This document shows positions 7,597 through 15,355 of a stretch of 35,518 nt of DNA, one piece after another (within the stretch, counting starts at the first letter, position 1; every line of letters starts with the position of its first letter). The stretch comes from Bacteroidales bacterium. GTDB taxonomy: Bacteria > Bacteroidota > Bacteroidia > Bacteroidales > WCHB1-69. The DNA is taken from contig JAKSMC010000035.1 of NCBI GenBank assembly GCA_024400835.1, positions 1-35,518 of the forward strand, written 5' to 3'. Position numbers and translations under genes: made by a program. The notes under the pieces were generated by a model. It searched no databases and was not told the DNA's origin. It saw only the letters and a program-made list of their open reading frames with translations.

Positions 7597-9590
7597 TGAT
7601 ATCTAAGAAGACCATAGACGAAATCATGTTCGCCACCAAAATCGAAGATGTGGTGGGCGACTTCGTGACTCTGAAACGGCAGGGTCAGGGATTTGTCGGC
7701 GTGTGTCCTTTCCACAACGACAAAAATCCCTCTATGCACGTCACACCGCGACTCGGCATCTACAAATGCTTCGTGTGCGACGCCAAGGGCAACGCCATCC
7801 ATTTCCTTATGGAACATGCCAAGATGACCTACCCCGAGGCCTTGGAATATCTTGCTAAAAAATACAGCATTACCATTGAGTACGACCGTGAGGAGACCGA
7901 AGAGGAAAAGAACCTCCGCAGTGAAAAGGAAAGCCTTTTCTTGGTCAACGAGTTCGCGGAAAAGTACTTCATGGACCAACTGCGCAACAGCGAAGAGGGC
8001 AAGATGCTGGGTCTTTCCTATTTCAAAGAACGCGGTTTCAAAGATGCCACTATGGACAAGTTCCACCTCGGCTATTGTCCGGGCGGCTGGGACAGTTTCA
8101 CCAAAGAGGCCCTAAAGCAGGGTTATAAAGAGGAATTCCTGCTCAAACTCGGCCTCACCAAAAAGAGCGAAAGCGGCAAATTGTACGACTTCTACCGCGG
8201 GCGCGTCATCTTCCCCATTCACAACACGGTGGGCAAGACTATCGGCTTCGGCGGCCGTATCCTGAAAAAGGACGACAAAATCGCCAAGTATTTCAACTCC
8301 CCGGAGAACGAAATCTACCACAAGAGCGACACCCTGTATGACTTGTACCTGGCCAAAAAGGCCATCCGCCAGAAGGACAACATCTACCTGGTGGAGGGCT
8401 ACACGGACGTCATCTCCATGTTCGAGTCAGGCGTTGAAAACGTAATTGCCTCCTCCGGCACGTCGTTGACCGACGGCCAGGTGAAGATGATTTTCGCGCT
8501 GACCAGGAACATCACCGTCCTGTACGATGGCGACGCGGCAGGCATCAAAGCTTCACTACGCGGTATCGACATGCTGCTCGAAAAGGGCATGAACGTGCGC
8601 GTCTGCCTGCTCCCCGACGGCGAAGACCCCGACTCCTTCGCGAAAAAACACCGCGACAGCGAACTCCAGGACTACCTGACCAACAACACCACGGACTTCA
8701 TCCTCTTCAAAGCGCAAATCCTTTCCGAAGAGGCCGGCAAAGACCCTATCAAACGCGCCAACGTGGTGAACAGCATCCTCGAAAGCATCGCCAAGGTGCA
8801 GGAACCCATCACGCAATCCTTCTACATCAAAGAGTGCGCCCGCATCTTCGAACTCCCCGAAAACACGCTCGGCAGCAAAATCCGCTCCATCATCTGGAAA
8901 ACCAATACCGACAAGAAAAAGGCCGGGCAGGACAGCAACGTCCAAATGCCTGTCTTGCAGGATGTCCAAATCCAGGAGCAACGCAAAGCCGAACAGCAAT
9001 TACGCCCTCAGACCAATCTGCTTTACGAAGCCGAAAAAGACCTGGTCCTGCTGTTACTCAAATATGGTCTGTACGAAATCACCACGGACAGGAATGTGGA
9101 AGAGGGCATCGTCACCAAACAGCGCATTGACCAATACATTGTCAATGACCTGTACAATGACGGCATCGTGTTGCAAGACAACACCCTGCGCAAAGTTTAC
9201 GAGCACTACGGCAGAATTGCGGAAATCCTCAATGACAAAGACGAAATCCAACGTACGTTCCTCTTCAGCGAAGACAAAGACGAATATCAATTCGCCATTG
9301 ACAACCTCTCCAACGAAACCTACCAGTACAGCCCGCAATGGGAAAAGAAACTGGATATGCTGACACGCTTTGCGGACAACAACATCCACAACCTACAGCA
9401 AGTGGTGGCAGACACCCTGTTGGCGCTGAAACTGAGAATAGTGGAGCAGCAAATCGCCTTCCTGACCAACGAGATGAAGTCCGGCAATTACAATGAAGAA
9501 GAGACTATTGGATTAATCACCCATATCAACCAATTGAACAAATGCAGAAAAACCATTGCCGAAGGACTCAACCGAGTAATTAGCAAATAA
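7596..9590 (+). CDS. dnaG: DNA primase
   Basis: A 664-residue primase that makes RNA primers at the replication fork. The N-terminal CHC2 zinc finger has ligands Cys37, His40, Cys58 and Cys61. The catalytic core contains the EGYTD Toprim motif (Glu267) and the YDGDAAG motif (Asp311, Asp313), which bind the metal ions. From about residue 430 a less conserved helical region corresponds to the helicase-binding domain that contacts DnaB. Length is normal. The ATG overlaps the stop of the upstream protease by one base, and the next gene follows after 12 bases, so expression is probably translationally coupled within an operon whose promoter is near 5780. Housekeeping sigma and ribosomal neighbours seen in other phyla (rpoD, rpsU) are absent. 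Confidence 0.97.
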   Translation: MISKKTIDEIMFATKIEDVVGDFVTLKRQGQGFVGVCPFHNDKNPSMHVTPRLGIYKCFVCDAKGNAIHFLMEHAKMTYPEALEYLAKKYSITIEYDREETEEEKNLRSEKESLFLVNEFAEKYFMDQLRNSEEGKMLGLSYFKERGFKDATMDKFHLGYCPGGWDSFTKEALKQGYKEEFLLKLGLTKKSESGKLYDFYRGRVIFPIHNTVGKTIGFGGRILKKDDKIAKYFNSPENEIYHKSDTLYDLYLAKKAIRQKDNIYLVEGYTDVISMFESGVENVIASSGTSLTDGQVKMIFALTRNITVLYDGDAAGIKASLRGIDMLLEKGMNVRVCLLPDGEDPDSFAKKHRDSELQDYLTNNTTDFILFKAQILSEEAGKDPIKRANVVNSILESIAKVQEPITQSFYIKECARIFELPENTLGSKIRSIIWKTNTDKKKAGQDSNVQMPVLQDVQIQEQRKAEQQLRPQTNLLYEAEKDLVLLLLKYGLYEITTDRNVEEGIVTKQRIDQYIVNDLYNDGIVLQDNTLRKVYEHYGRIAEILNDKDEIQRTFLFSEDKDEYQFAIDNLSNETYQYSPQWEKKLDMLTRFADNNIHNLQQVVADTLLALKLRIVEQQIAFLTNEMKSGNYNEEETIGLITHINQLNKCRKTIAEGLNRVISK

Positions 9591-9602
9591 TCATAACGAC
9601 AA

Positions 9603-10538
9603 ATGAAATTATTCAAAAATATAGATTGGAAGAACATCAACTGGAAAGAGTTCATACAGACCTATTCTCTGATTGTGGTGGGCACTTTCATCATGTCCAT
9701 AGGTTATGTGGTATTCGTTTCCCCGTTGAAATTAGCCCCGGGCGGTGTTTACGGTATCGCCATCATCTTGCACCACCTTTTCAATTTCCCCATTGGTCTG
9801 TCAGGTATCTGTTTGGACATACCGCTGCTGATAATCGGCACGTTGTGGTTAGGTCCAAAGTTCGGAGCCAAGACCGTGGTCGGGGTTATCACACTGCCGA
9901 CATTTATCTCCCTATGGGAAAAGATTTACGGATACGAGCCTTTGATTAGTCTGCCGGGCCAGCCCATGGTTCCGGATCCGGCCGCCAACTTCATCATGGC
10001 CCTCTGCGGAGGCGTGATTATCGGCGTCGGTCTCGGTTTGATCTTCAAGACACGGGCCACCTCGGGCGGCACGGACATCATCGCCATGATCCTGGGCAAA
10101 TACCTCAAGCACATACCCTTGGGCACGCTCCTCATCATTGTGGACTCCGTAGTCGTGTTGGGCGCACTGGCCGCTTTCAAAGACTGGACCATCCCCTTGT
10201 ACTCATGGCTCATCATCTACGTCACCGGCGTAGTGATGGACAAAGTGGTGGCCGGCTTCCACTCCAACAAAGCCGTACTCATCATCTCCGACCACTATGA
10301 CGAAATCCGCCAGCACATCTTTGACGAATTGGACAGAGGCGGCACTTTCCTCAACGGCGAGGGTATGTACAATCAAGATGAAAAGAAAATCATCTTCACC
10401 TCCATTTCCCGCAAACAGCTCCCGATACTAATACATTTTGTTCATGAAATCGACCCCAAGGCGTTTCTTTCCATCTTAGATGTGTCCGAAACGTTAGGCG
10501 ACGGTTTCATATCCTTAAAAGAAAAAGCATTAGAATAA
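9603..10538 (+). CDS. YitT/DUF2179-family membrane protein
   Basis: A 311-residue inner-membrane protein. The N-terminal two thirds has about five or six hydrophobic segments (roughly residues 17-40, 47-66, 73-90, 125-148, 165-185 and 192-212) with the family phrase APGGVYGIAII and the Gly-rich TSGGTDIIAMILGK segment. The C-terminal 85 residues form the soluble DUF2179 domain (HSNKAVLIISD, ISRKQLPILIHFV, DPKAFLSILDV). Members are widespread but the transported substrate is not established, so I give no symbol. It lies 12 bases after dnaG and 3 bases before the DUF59 gene, in one operon. Confidence is high for the family and nil for the function. Confidence 0.92.
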   Translation: MKLFKNIDWKNINWKEFIQTYSLIVVGTFIMSIGYVVFVSPLKLAPGGVYGIAIILHHLFNFPIGLSGICLDIPLLIIGTLWLGPKFGAKTVVGVITLPTFISLWEKIYGYEPLISLPGQPMVPDPAANFIMALCGGVIIGVGLGLIFKTRATSGGTDIIAMILGKYLKHIPLGTLLIIVDSVVVLGALAAFKDWTIPLYSWLIIYVTGVVMDKVVAGFHSNKAVLIISDHYDEIRQHIFDELDRGGTFLNGEGMYNQDEKKIIFTSISRKQLPILIHFVHEIDPKAFLSILDVSETLGDGFISLKEKALE

Positions 10539-10541
10539 TTT

Positions 10542-10841
10542 ATGAAAGAAGAAGTTATCAAAGTTCTCCAAGACATCTACGACCCTGAAATTCCAGTAAA
10601 TATTTGGGAATTGGGGTTCATTTACAAATTAGAAGTCAGCAAAACCAACGACGTGGACATCCTGATGACCTTGACAGCGCCAAACTGTCCGGTGGCCGAA
10701 AGCCTGCCGATGGAAGTTCAGACCCGTGTGTCTATGATTCCCGGTGTCAACAAAGTAAACGTGGAAATCACTTTCGACCCACCCTGGGAAATGGAAATGA
10801 TGTCCGAAGCCGCCAAATTAGAACTCGGACTTATATACTAA
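10542..10841 (+). CDS. SufT-like DUF59 (MIP18-family) Fe-S assembly protein
   Basis: A 99-residue single-domain DUF59 protein. The signature DPEIPVNIWELGFIY near the N-terminus, followed by TLTAPNCP with a conserved Cys and the later VEITFDPPW block, is typical of SufT/PaaD-like proteins that help load iron-sulfur clusters onto client proteins. The stop of the YitT gene is 3 bases upstream, so it is the last gene of the protease-dnaG-yitT operon, and a strong terminator follows. In many Bacteroidota a DUF59 gene lies within the suf operon. Here the only suf neighbour is sufS, encoded tail-to-tail on the other strand. The family is clear; its role as SufT is inferred from the family and neighbour. 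Confidence 0.88.
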   Translation: MKEEVIKVLQDIYDPEIPVNIWELGFIYKLEVSKTNDVDILMTLTAPNCPVAESLPMEVQTRVSMIPGVNKVNVEITFDPPWEMEMMSEAAKLELGLIY

Positions 10842-10864
10842 CATATATATATACCTTTAAAAGA

Positions 10865-10907
10865 AATCCCTCCAATCCGTATATACGTTTGGAGGGATTC
10901 TTTTTTT
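10865..10907 (+). terminator. Strong intrinsic terminator between converging operons
   Basis: AATCCCTCCAA (10865-10875) pairs with TTGGAGGGATT (10889-10899), and the stem is extended by an internal CGTATATACG palindrome. A run of seven T follows. The opposite strand also has a U-rich tail, so it may stop transcripts from sufS as well. Confidence 0.92.
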
Positions 10908-10980
10908 ATTAAGAATTAGATACTTGTTTTATAACCCTTCGGCATCAAAAAAAGCCGTTCTTCAGCAGCCCACTAATAAT

Positions 10981-12183
10981 TTATTGCAACATATCCTTGG
11001 CGCGGATAACGCCTTTCACCAGAGTGTCGATTTCCTCCTTGGTGTTGTAAAGTGCGAACGAAGCCCGAACGGTTCCGGGGATGTTGTAGTGCGTCATCAC
11101 AGGTTGAGTGCAGTGGTGGCCCGTGCGCACGGCAATGCCCTGATGGTCAAGCAGCACACCCATATCGTAGGGATGGATGTTGCCCACTAAAAAGGAAATC
11201 ACCGCAGCCTTGTGCGCGGACTGCCCGTAGATGCGCAATCCGTCGATTTGCAGCAACTGCTCGGTGCCATACTGCAACAGCTCGTTTTCGTAATCGGCAA
11301 TCGCCTGCACGCCTACCGACTGCATGTATTCGATAGCCTTGCGCAACCCTATGACGTCACCCACTGCCGGCGTGCCAGCCTCGAACTTGAAGGGCAACTC
11401 GTTGTAGGTGGTCTTCTCGAACGTGACGTTGCTAATCATCTCGCCACCGCCCTGGTACGGCTTCATGCGATTCAGCCACTCCTCTTTGCCGTACATCACG
11501 CCAATGCCCATCGGGCCGTACATCTTGTGTCCGGAAAAACAGTAGAACTCGCAGTCGAGGTCCTGCACGTCCACAGGACAGTGCGCCACCGCCTGCGCTC
11601 CATCAATCATCACGGGGAGGTGGTGCGCATGCGCAATCTCGATAATCTGCTTCACCGGATTGATAGTTCCCAATGTGTTGGAAACGTGCGTCACAGCGAC
11701 AATCTTCGTGCGCGGCGTAATCAAACTCTCGAGTTGGTCGAGCAGCAGCTCTCCGTTTTCGGCAAACGGCAGCACCTTCAATACCGCACCACGGTCTTCG
11801 CATAAAAACTGCCACGGCACGATGTTGGAGTGATGCTCCATCTCTGAGATGATGATTTCATCACCCGCCTCGATAAAAGTACGCCCGAAAGAACTGGCCA
11901 CCAAATTGATAGACTCGGTGGCGCCACGCGTGAAGACGATTTCGTAATCGTGGGCCGCATGGATGAACTGCTGCACGCACTTGCGCGCAATCTCAAATTC
12001 CTCCGTAGCCTTCTGACTCAGACAGTGTACACCACGGTGAATGTTGCTGTTCAACGTTTCATAATAATTCGACAGCGCATCTATTACCTCTTTGGGTTTC
12101 TGCGTCGTAGCCGCGTTATCAAAATACACTAAGGGTTTCTTATATACGAGTTCTTCTAATATGGGGAAATCAGAGCGATTCAT
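10981..12183 (-). CDS. sufS: Cysteine desulfurase SufS
   Basis: A 400-residue pyridoxal-phosphate enzyme that takes sulfur from cysteine for iron-sulfur cluster assembly. It is a group II desulfurase: PLP-binding Lys220 in CFSGHKMYGP, the DGAQAVAH block holding the cofactor ring, and catalytic Cys358 in RTGHHCTQP. The N-terminal YFDNAATTQKP and IHRGVHCLS are also typical of SufS. Length matches the family. The start at 12183 gives the normal short N-terminus. It is the last gene of a minus-strand run, but an 81-base gap filled with a dispersed repeat separates it from the gene upstream, so it may have its own promoter. No sufB, sufC, sufD or sufE gene is in the window. Confidence 0.95.
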   Translation of the reverse strand: MNRSDFPILEELVYKKPLVYFDNAATTQKPKEVIDALSNYYETLNSNIHRGVHCLSQKATEEFEIARKCVQQFIHAAHDYEIVFTRGATESINLVASSFGRTFIEAGDEIIISEMEHHSNIVPWQFLCEDRGAVLKVLPFAENGELLLDQLESLITPRTKIVAVTHVSNTLGTINPVKQIIEIAHAHHLPVMIDGAQAVAHCPVDVQDLDCEFYCFSGHKMYGPMGIGVMYGKEEWLNRMKPYQGGGEMISNVTFEKTTYNELPFKFEAGTPAVGDVIGLRKAIEYMQSVGVQAIADYENELLQYGTEQLLQIDGLRIYGQSAHKAAVISFLVGNIHPYDMGVLLDHQGIAVRTGHHCTQPVMTHYNIPGTVRASFALYNTKEEIDTLVKGVIRAKDMLQ

Positions 12184-12188
12184 TATGA

Positions 12189-12239
12189 GTTTAAAGTTTA
12201 AGGTTTAAAAGTTCAAAAGCCAATGGCGAATGGCTAACG
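12189..12239 (-). repeat. Dispersed AT-rich intergenic repeat, copy C
   Basis: TTTAAAGTTTAAGG and TTTAAAAGTTC units followed by GCCAATGGCGAATGGCTAACG, read on the plus strand as in copy B. It occupies most of the gap between the small membrane-protein gene and sufS, and ends within a few bases of the sufS start codon, just as copy A abuts the nitrilase start. Confidence 0.75.
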
Positions 12240-12264
12240 ACCATGGTTAAAGTTAAAGTCAATA

Positions 12265-12789
12265 TTAAAGTTCAATATCCTCCTCCTGCTCATCATCATC
12301 TGAATCATCTTTCGGAGGTTTGGCGGCGGGCCGGAACACGCGCATCTGCATTGCATAAAGCAACACCAGCATAACGACGCACAGAATGGTCATCATATCC
12401 ATAGTCATCAGGCCTCCGATGAGAATATTCCGAACAAAGAAGGAACCTAACTGGCCACAGGTGTAGAAATGAAATCCTAAAGGATTGAGTTTCCACAACA
12501 TAAGCAATGCGCCCACAAACATGGCAACTTCGGTGAGCGCCAAAAACAGATACTGTCCCTTCGATATGGAAAGATACATGTCGAAAACTTTCCTGTACAT
12601 GTCGTCTTTGAAAAACGGCAGTTTCATTGAAGCCTCAACCATACTCTGCATATATTTGGGAAACAGCATGAACAGCGAATAATCAATGAAATTCAAGGCA
12701 GCACTGATCATCGTGCAAAGAGCTAAAATCCACAATATCGTGGTCCGCTGCGGGGCTGCATTTCCTTCATTTTGGTTAAAATACTCCAT
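12265..12789 (-). CDS. Unrecognised four-helix membrane protein with acidic tail
   Basis: A 174-residue integral membrane protein that I do not recognise. Four hydrophobic segments are visible at roughly residues 19-43, 78-98, 105-127 and 129-147. Between the first two there is a loop of about 35 residues. The C-terminal 25 residues are highly acidic (DDSDDDEQEEDIEL) and follow a Lys/Pro stretch. The start codon lies 14 bases inside the 3' end of tilS, so the two are almost certainly co-translated. No catalytic motif is visible. The close coupling to tilS looks like an operon convenience and not proof of shared function. Confidence 0.8.
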   Translation of the reverse strand: MEYFNQNEGNAAPQRTTILWILALCTMISAALNFIDYSLFMLFPKYMQSMVEASMKLPFFKDDMYRKVFDMYLSISKGQYLFLALTEVAMFVGALLMLWKLNPLGFHFYTCGQLGSFFVRNILIGGLMTMDMMTILCVVMLVLLYAMQMRVFRPAAKPPKDDSDDDEQEEDIEL

Positions 12790-14089
12790 TGTTGATTATT
12801 TTATAGTAACTTTTCATCTTTTTTCTATCGATTTTGAAAGATTCGCTGGAACGATATCCCACAATCCAGACGATTTCTTTCGGGGTGCAAAGTAACCATA
12901 TTTTTTGTTTGGTAAAGACATCAACTTTGTGGTCAATGAAAAAATCACTCAGTTTCTGCCGGCCTTTGGCACCTAACGGGTAAAACGAGTCTCCTTCCCG
13001 CCAATGACGCAACTCCAAAGGAAACAGCAACTTGTCTTCTGGAACGAAGAGTATGTCGGAGTTTTTTGGGAAGACGATTTCCTCTGATTGTGAAACCAAT
13101 TCCACTTGGAAGTACTTTTTCAGGACCTCTATGGAATCTATCATTATAGAATCTTGATACTCAATATTTTTAGGTTGAATAATATACTTGTCCCGATTGA
13201 CAAGCAAAACATATTTTTCAGAGAAAAACTGACGGCCGCTTTGAAGTTCCGACCCTAAATTCTCAACAACGCTGTTGTTAAAACCGAAATCATTCAATAT
13301 TTCATAAAGAATGACATCTTTGTCTGGATAATTTTCCAAAATGGAAGCATCCACAACAAAAGCATCCTCCTTGGAAGTCATCACCTGCTTTTTTACATTT
13401 TCAATAGAATGCTGGTAAAAAGCAAGTTGTCGTTGTAAAATTTCACGATTATGGGAAAAAGTGTGAATGAGGTTGGGGTTGATTTCTTCAAGTTGCGGCA
13501 CCACCGAATGTCGGATTCTGTTGCGGCGAATGGTTTCGTCGGCATTGGTGCAATCAACGGCATAGTCAATGTGGTGCTTGCTGGCGTATTCGCGGATTTC
13601 CTTGGCGGAGAAGCCGAGCATGGGCCGGATAATCTTCCCGTTTTCTGACGGAATGGAAGCCAGGCCTTTCAGCCCGGTGCCGCGACAGATATTGAGCAGC
13701 GTGGTTTCCAAAGCATCGTTCGCGTGGTGCGCGGTCACGAGGTAGTCGTAGGCACCACCGATTTCCTCGAACCAGTCGTAGCGCAGCTTTCGGGCCATCA
13801 TTTCCACGGAAAGTCCGGAATCCTTTTGGAGTGCTAATGTGTCGAACTCCTTGACAAAAAGAGGAACCTCCAGCGTCTTGGCCAGGTCCTGCACCAAGCG
13901 CATGTCGGCATTGGAATCTTCGCCGCGCAGATGGAAGTTGCAGTGGGCAATGGCAAAGTCGTAGCCCGCGTCATAGAAGAGGTGCGCCATGACACTGGAA
14001 TCCGCACCGCCGCTGATGGCGAGCAGATACCGCTGCCGGCCGGGCTCCCCGACCAATCTTTCCAACGCCGTGCGAAATCGCTCTGTCAT
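12776..14089 (-). CDS. tilS: tRNA(Ile)-lysidine synthase
   Basis: A 437-residue ATP-dependent enzyme that converts C34 of the CAU-anticodon tRNA-Ile to lysidine, so that it reads AUA codons. The N-type ATP pyrophosphatase P-loop SGGADSS occupies residues 26-32. It is followed by the FHLRGEDS block, the TAHHANDALETTLLN helix and the GLKGLASI segment, all family hallmarks. The C-terminal part contains the TilS substrate-binding region with RHWREGDSFYPLGAKGRQKLSDFFID. Its ATG overlaps the stop of the upstream DUF4837 gene by 4 bases (ATGA), and its 3' end overlaps the downstream membrane-protein gene by 14 bases. Essential housekeeping gene; confidence high. Confidence 0.96.
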   Translation of the reverse strand: MTERFRTALERLVGEPGRQRYLLAISGGADSSVMAHLFYDAGYDFAIAHCNFHLRGEDSNADMRLVQDLAKTLEVPLFVKEFDTLALQKDSGLSVEMMARKLRYDWFEEIGGAYDYLVTAHHANDALETTLLNICRGTGLKGLASIPSENGKIIRPMLGFSAKEIREYASKHHIDYAVDCTNADETIRRNRIRHSVVPQLEEINPNLIHTFSHNREILQRQLAFYQHSIENVKKQVMTSKEDAFVVDASILENYPDKDVILYEILNDFGFNNSVVENLGSELQSGRQFFSEKYVLLVNRDKYIIQPKNIEYQDSIMIDSIEVLKKYFQVELVSQSEEIVFPKNSDILFVPEDKLLFPLELRHWREGDSFYPLGAKGRQKLSDFFIDHKVDVFTKQKIWLLCTPKEIVWIVGYRSSESFKIDRKKMKSYYKIINNGVF

Positions 14090-15060
14090 AATGCCGCCGC
14101 CTCAGGGTTCTTGATTTTGAAATAGCGCTTGATTTCCATCTGCATGTATTCAAAGCCGCCGAAATTTATAGCCTTGGGATTCTCGCCCTTCTTGAAGAGC
14201 ACCATGCCGCTTTCCATATTGGTTATGAAGGGATTGATATCCACCGTGACAACCGGTCCCAACGTAAAATCGCGAATGTTGACCTTGTCATAATTGTTGT
14301 AAACCTCTTCGTAGAAGATGTTGTTTTCCTCGCAGAAAGCCTGAAGTTGCGGAATGTTGTCATCCCAGCGTTCGGGTTTGAGGCTGCGGTTGTAGAAAAA
14401 GACAACGGCGTCGTATTCGGGCACGGAGTCTAAGACTTCGGAATATTCGAAGCGGCCGGATTCGTTGATATAGTACTTGTCGAGGTAGGAAACGCTGCGA
14501 TGGAACTTTTCAGGATCAGCCTTGTAAGCCTGTTTCGTGGCATTGGTCAGCGAGCGTGTCCATTCGTACTCCTTGCTGACGATAAACGCGCCGTCAGGTT
14601 CGCGGTAAGTTGTCCACCTTTCCGTTTCCAGCACATCGTTTTGCTGATTGGTGATATCGAGTGCCACGGGTATCAAGTCCAGGATGCGCTGGGTGCCGTA
14701 GCCGGAAGTCACAGCCAAGTACATCCATTCGCGGGACTGCGACTGGATGAGCCATATTTCGCGGCCTTCGGGCAGACGTTCCACACAGCGCACGCCCCAC
14801 TCTTCGGGCAGCGCTACACGAGCCGTCATATGATGCCCCTCATATTCGCCAGCCTTCTCCATAAAGGATTCCATAAATTCTTCCGTTATGGGATACAACT
14901 CCGTTTTATCCAGCACATTGATGGATATGGTATCTTTTATCACGGTGATGGGATAGTCATAGTTCTTGTTTTCCTCTTCGCTTTGGTTGCTGCGCATTTT
15001 ACAACCGCTGAGCAACAGACACAATGACAAAATGGTTAAAAGGTATGGTTTCCAGTTCAT
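14086..15060 (-). CDS. DUF4837-family lipoprotein
   Basis: A 324-residue predicted lipoprotein. The signal MNWKPYLLTILSLCLLLSGC puts the lipidated Cys at residue 20. The body (IWLIQSQSREWMYLAV, an RDF-TLGPVV block near 265) resembles DUF4837, a Bacteroidota family of unknown function; this is recognition from memory and not a search. It heads the minus-strand operon and is coupled to tilS by an ATGA overlap. The upstream region is shared with the divergent metK leader. A GATATTTG (plus-strand 15083-15090) could be its -7 element. No enzyme motif is visible and I infer no function beyond an envelope location. Confidence 0.8.
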   Translation of the reverse strand: MNWKPYLLTILSLCLLLSGCKMRSNQSEEENKNYDYPITVIKDTISINVLDKTELYPITEEFMESFMEKAGEYEGHHMTARVALPEEWGVRCVERLPEGREIWLIQSQSREWMYLAVTSGYGTQRILDLIPVALDITNQQNDVLETERWTTYREPDGAFIVSKEYEWTRSLTNATKQAYKADPEKFHRSVSYLDKYYINESGRFEYSEVLDSVPEYDAVVFFYNRSLKPERWDDNIPQLQAFCEENNIFYEEVYNNYDKVNIRDFTLGPVVTVDINPFITNMESGMVLFKKGENPKAINFGGFEYMQMEIKRYFKIKNPEAAAL

Positions 15061-15082
15061 AATATAAGGTGTTTAACAGGCG

Positions 15083-15090
15083 CAAATATC
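15083..15090 (-). promoter_or_regulatory. Candidate -7 element for the DUF4837-tilS operon
   Basis: On the minus strand this reads GATATTTG, one mismatch from TAnnTTTG, 23 bases upstream of the lipoprotein start. No clear -33 box was seen, so this is tentative. Confidence 0.3.
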
Positions 15091-15196
15091 CGCAAAAAAA
15101 ACACTTGTTTTTTGTTAGAATAAAAAAGTTGTTAGACATTGATAGTTAACTAACTGGGTGACGTATCCCGGCTATTTTTCGTTACCGATCAACAAA

Positions 15197-15228
15197 TTGC
15201 CGGACTATCACATTTTTTATTATTTTTG
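15197..15228 (+). promoter_or_regulatory. metK promoter (TTG / TATTTTTG)
   Basis: A TTG at 15197-15199 and TATTTTTG at 15221-15228 with a 21-base spacer fit the Bacteroidota consensus. Transcription would begin near 15235, only a few bases before the riboswitch-like aptamer, giving a leader of about 120 nt. Confidence 0.72.
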
Positions 15229-15240
15229 CCGCCCGAAAAT

Positions 15241-15288
15241 TCGTGGACAGATTTGACTGCTTGCAACCACATGAAAAAATGCTAAAAC
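15241..15288 (+). promoter_or_regulatory. SAM-II-like riboswitch aptamer in the metK leader
   Basis: The leader shows the conserved blocks of the SAM-II (SAM-alpha) riboswitch in order. There is a P1 strand GTGG (15243-15246), AGATTTGA (15249-15256), GCTTGCAA (15259-15266), the P1 partner CCAC (15267-15270), an A-rich linker, and TGCTAAAA (15280-15287). GCA at 15263-15265 can pair with TGC at 15280-15282, the expected inner pseudoknot helix. SAM-II binds S-adenosylmethionine and shuts down methionine/SAM genes. Its position directly before a SAM synthetase, immediately after a consensus promoter, fits feedback control. I could not fix the outer pseudoknot pairs by eye. Unlike textbook SAM-II, the aptamer ends 68 bases before the start codon, so it does not directly mask it. 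Confidence 0.82.
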
Positions 15289-15355
15289 GACATTCAGGCT
15301 CTCCACGTTTTTTCATTGTATCTTATTTAAAAACAATATTTTAAAAACGTTAGAC

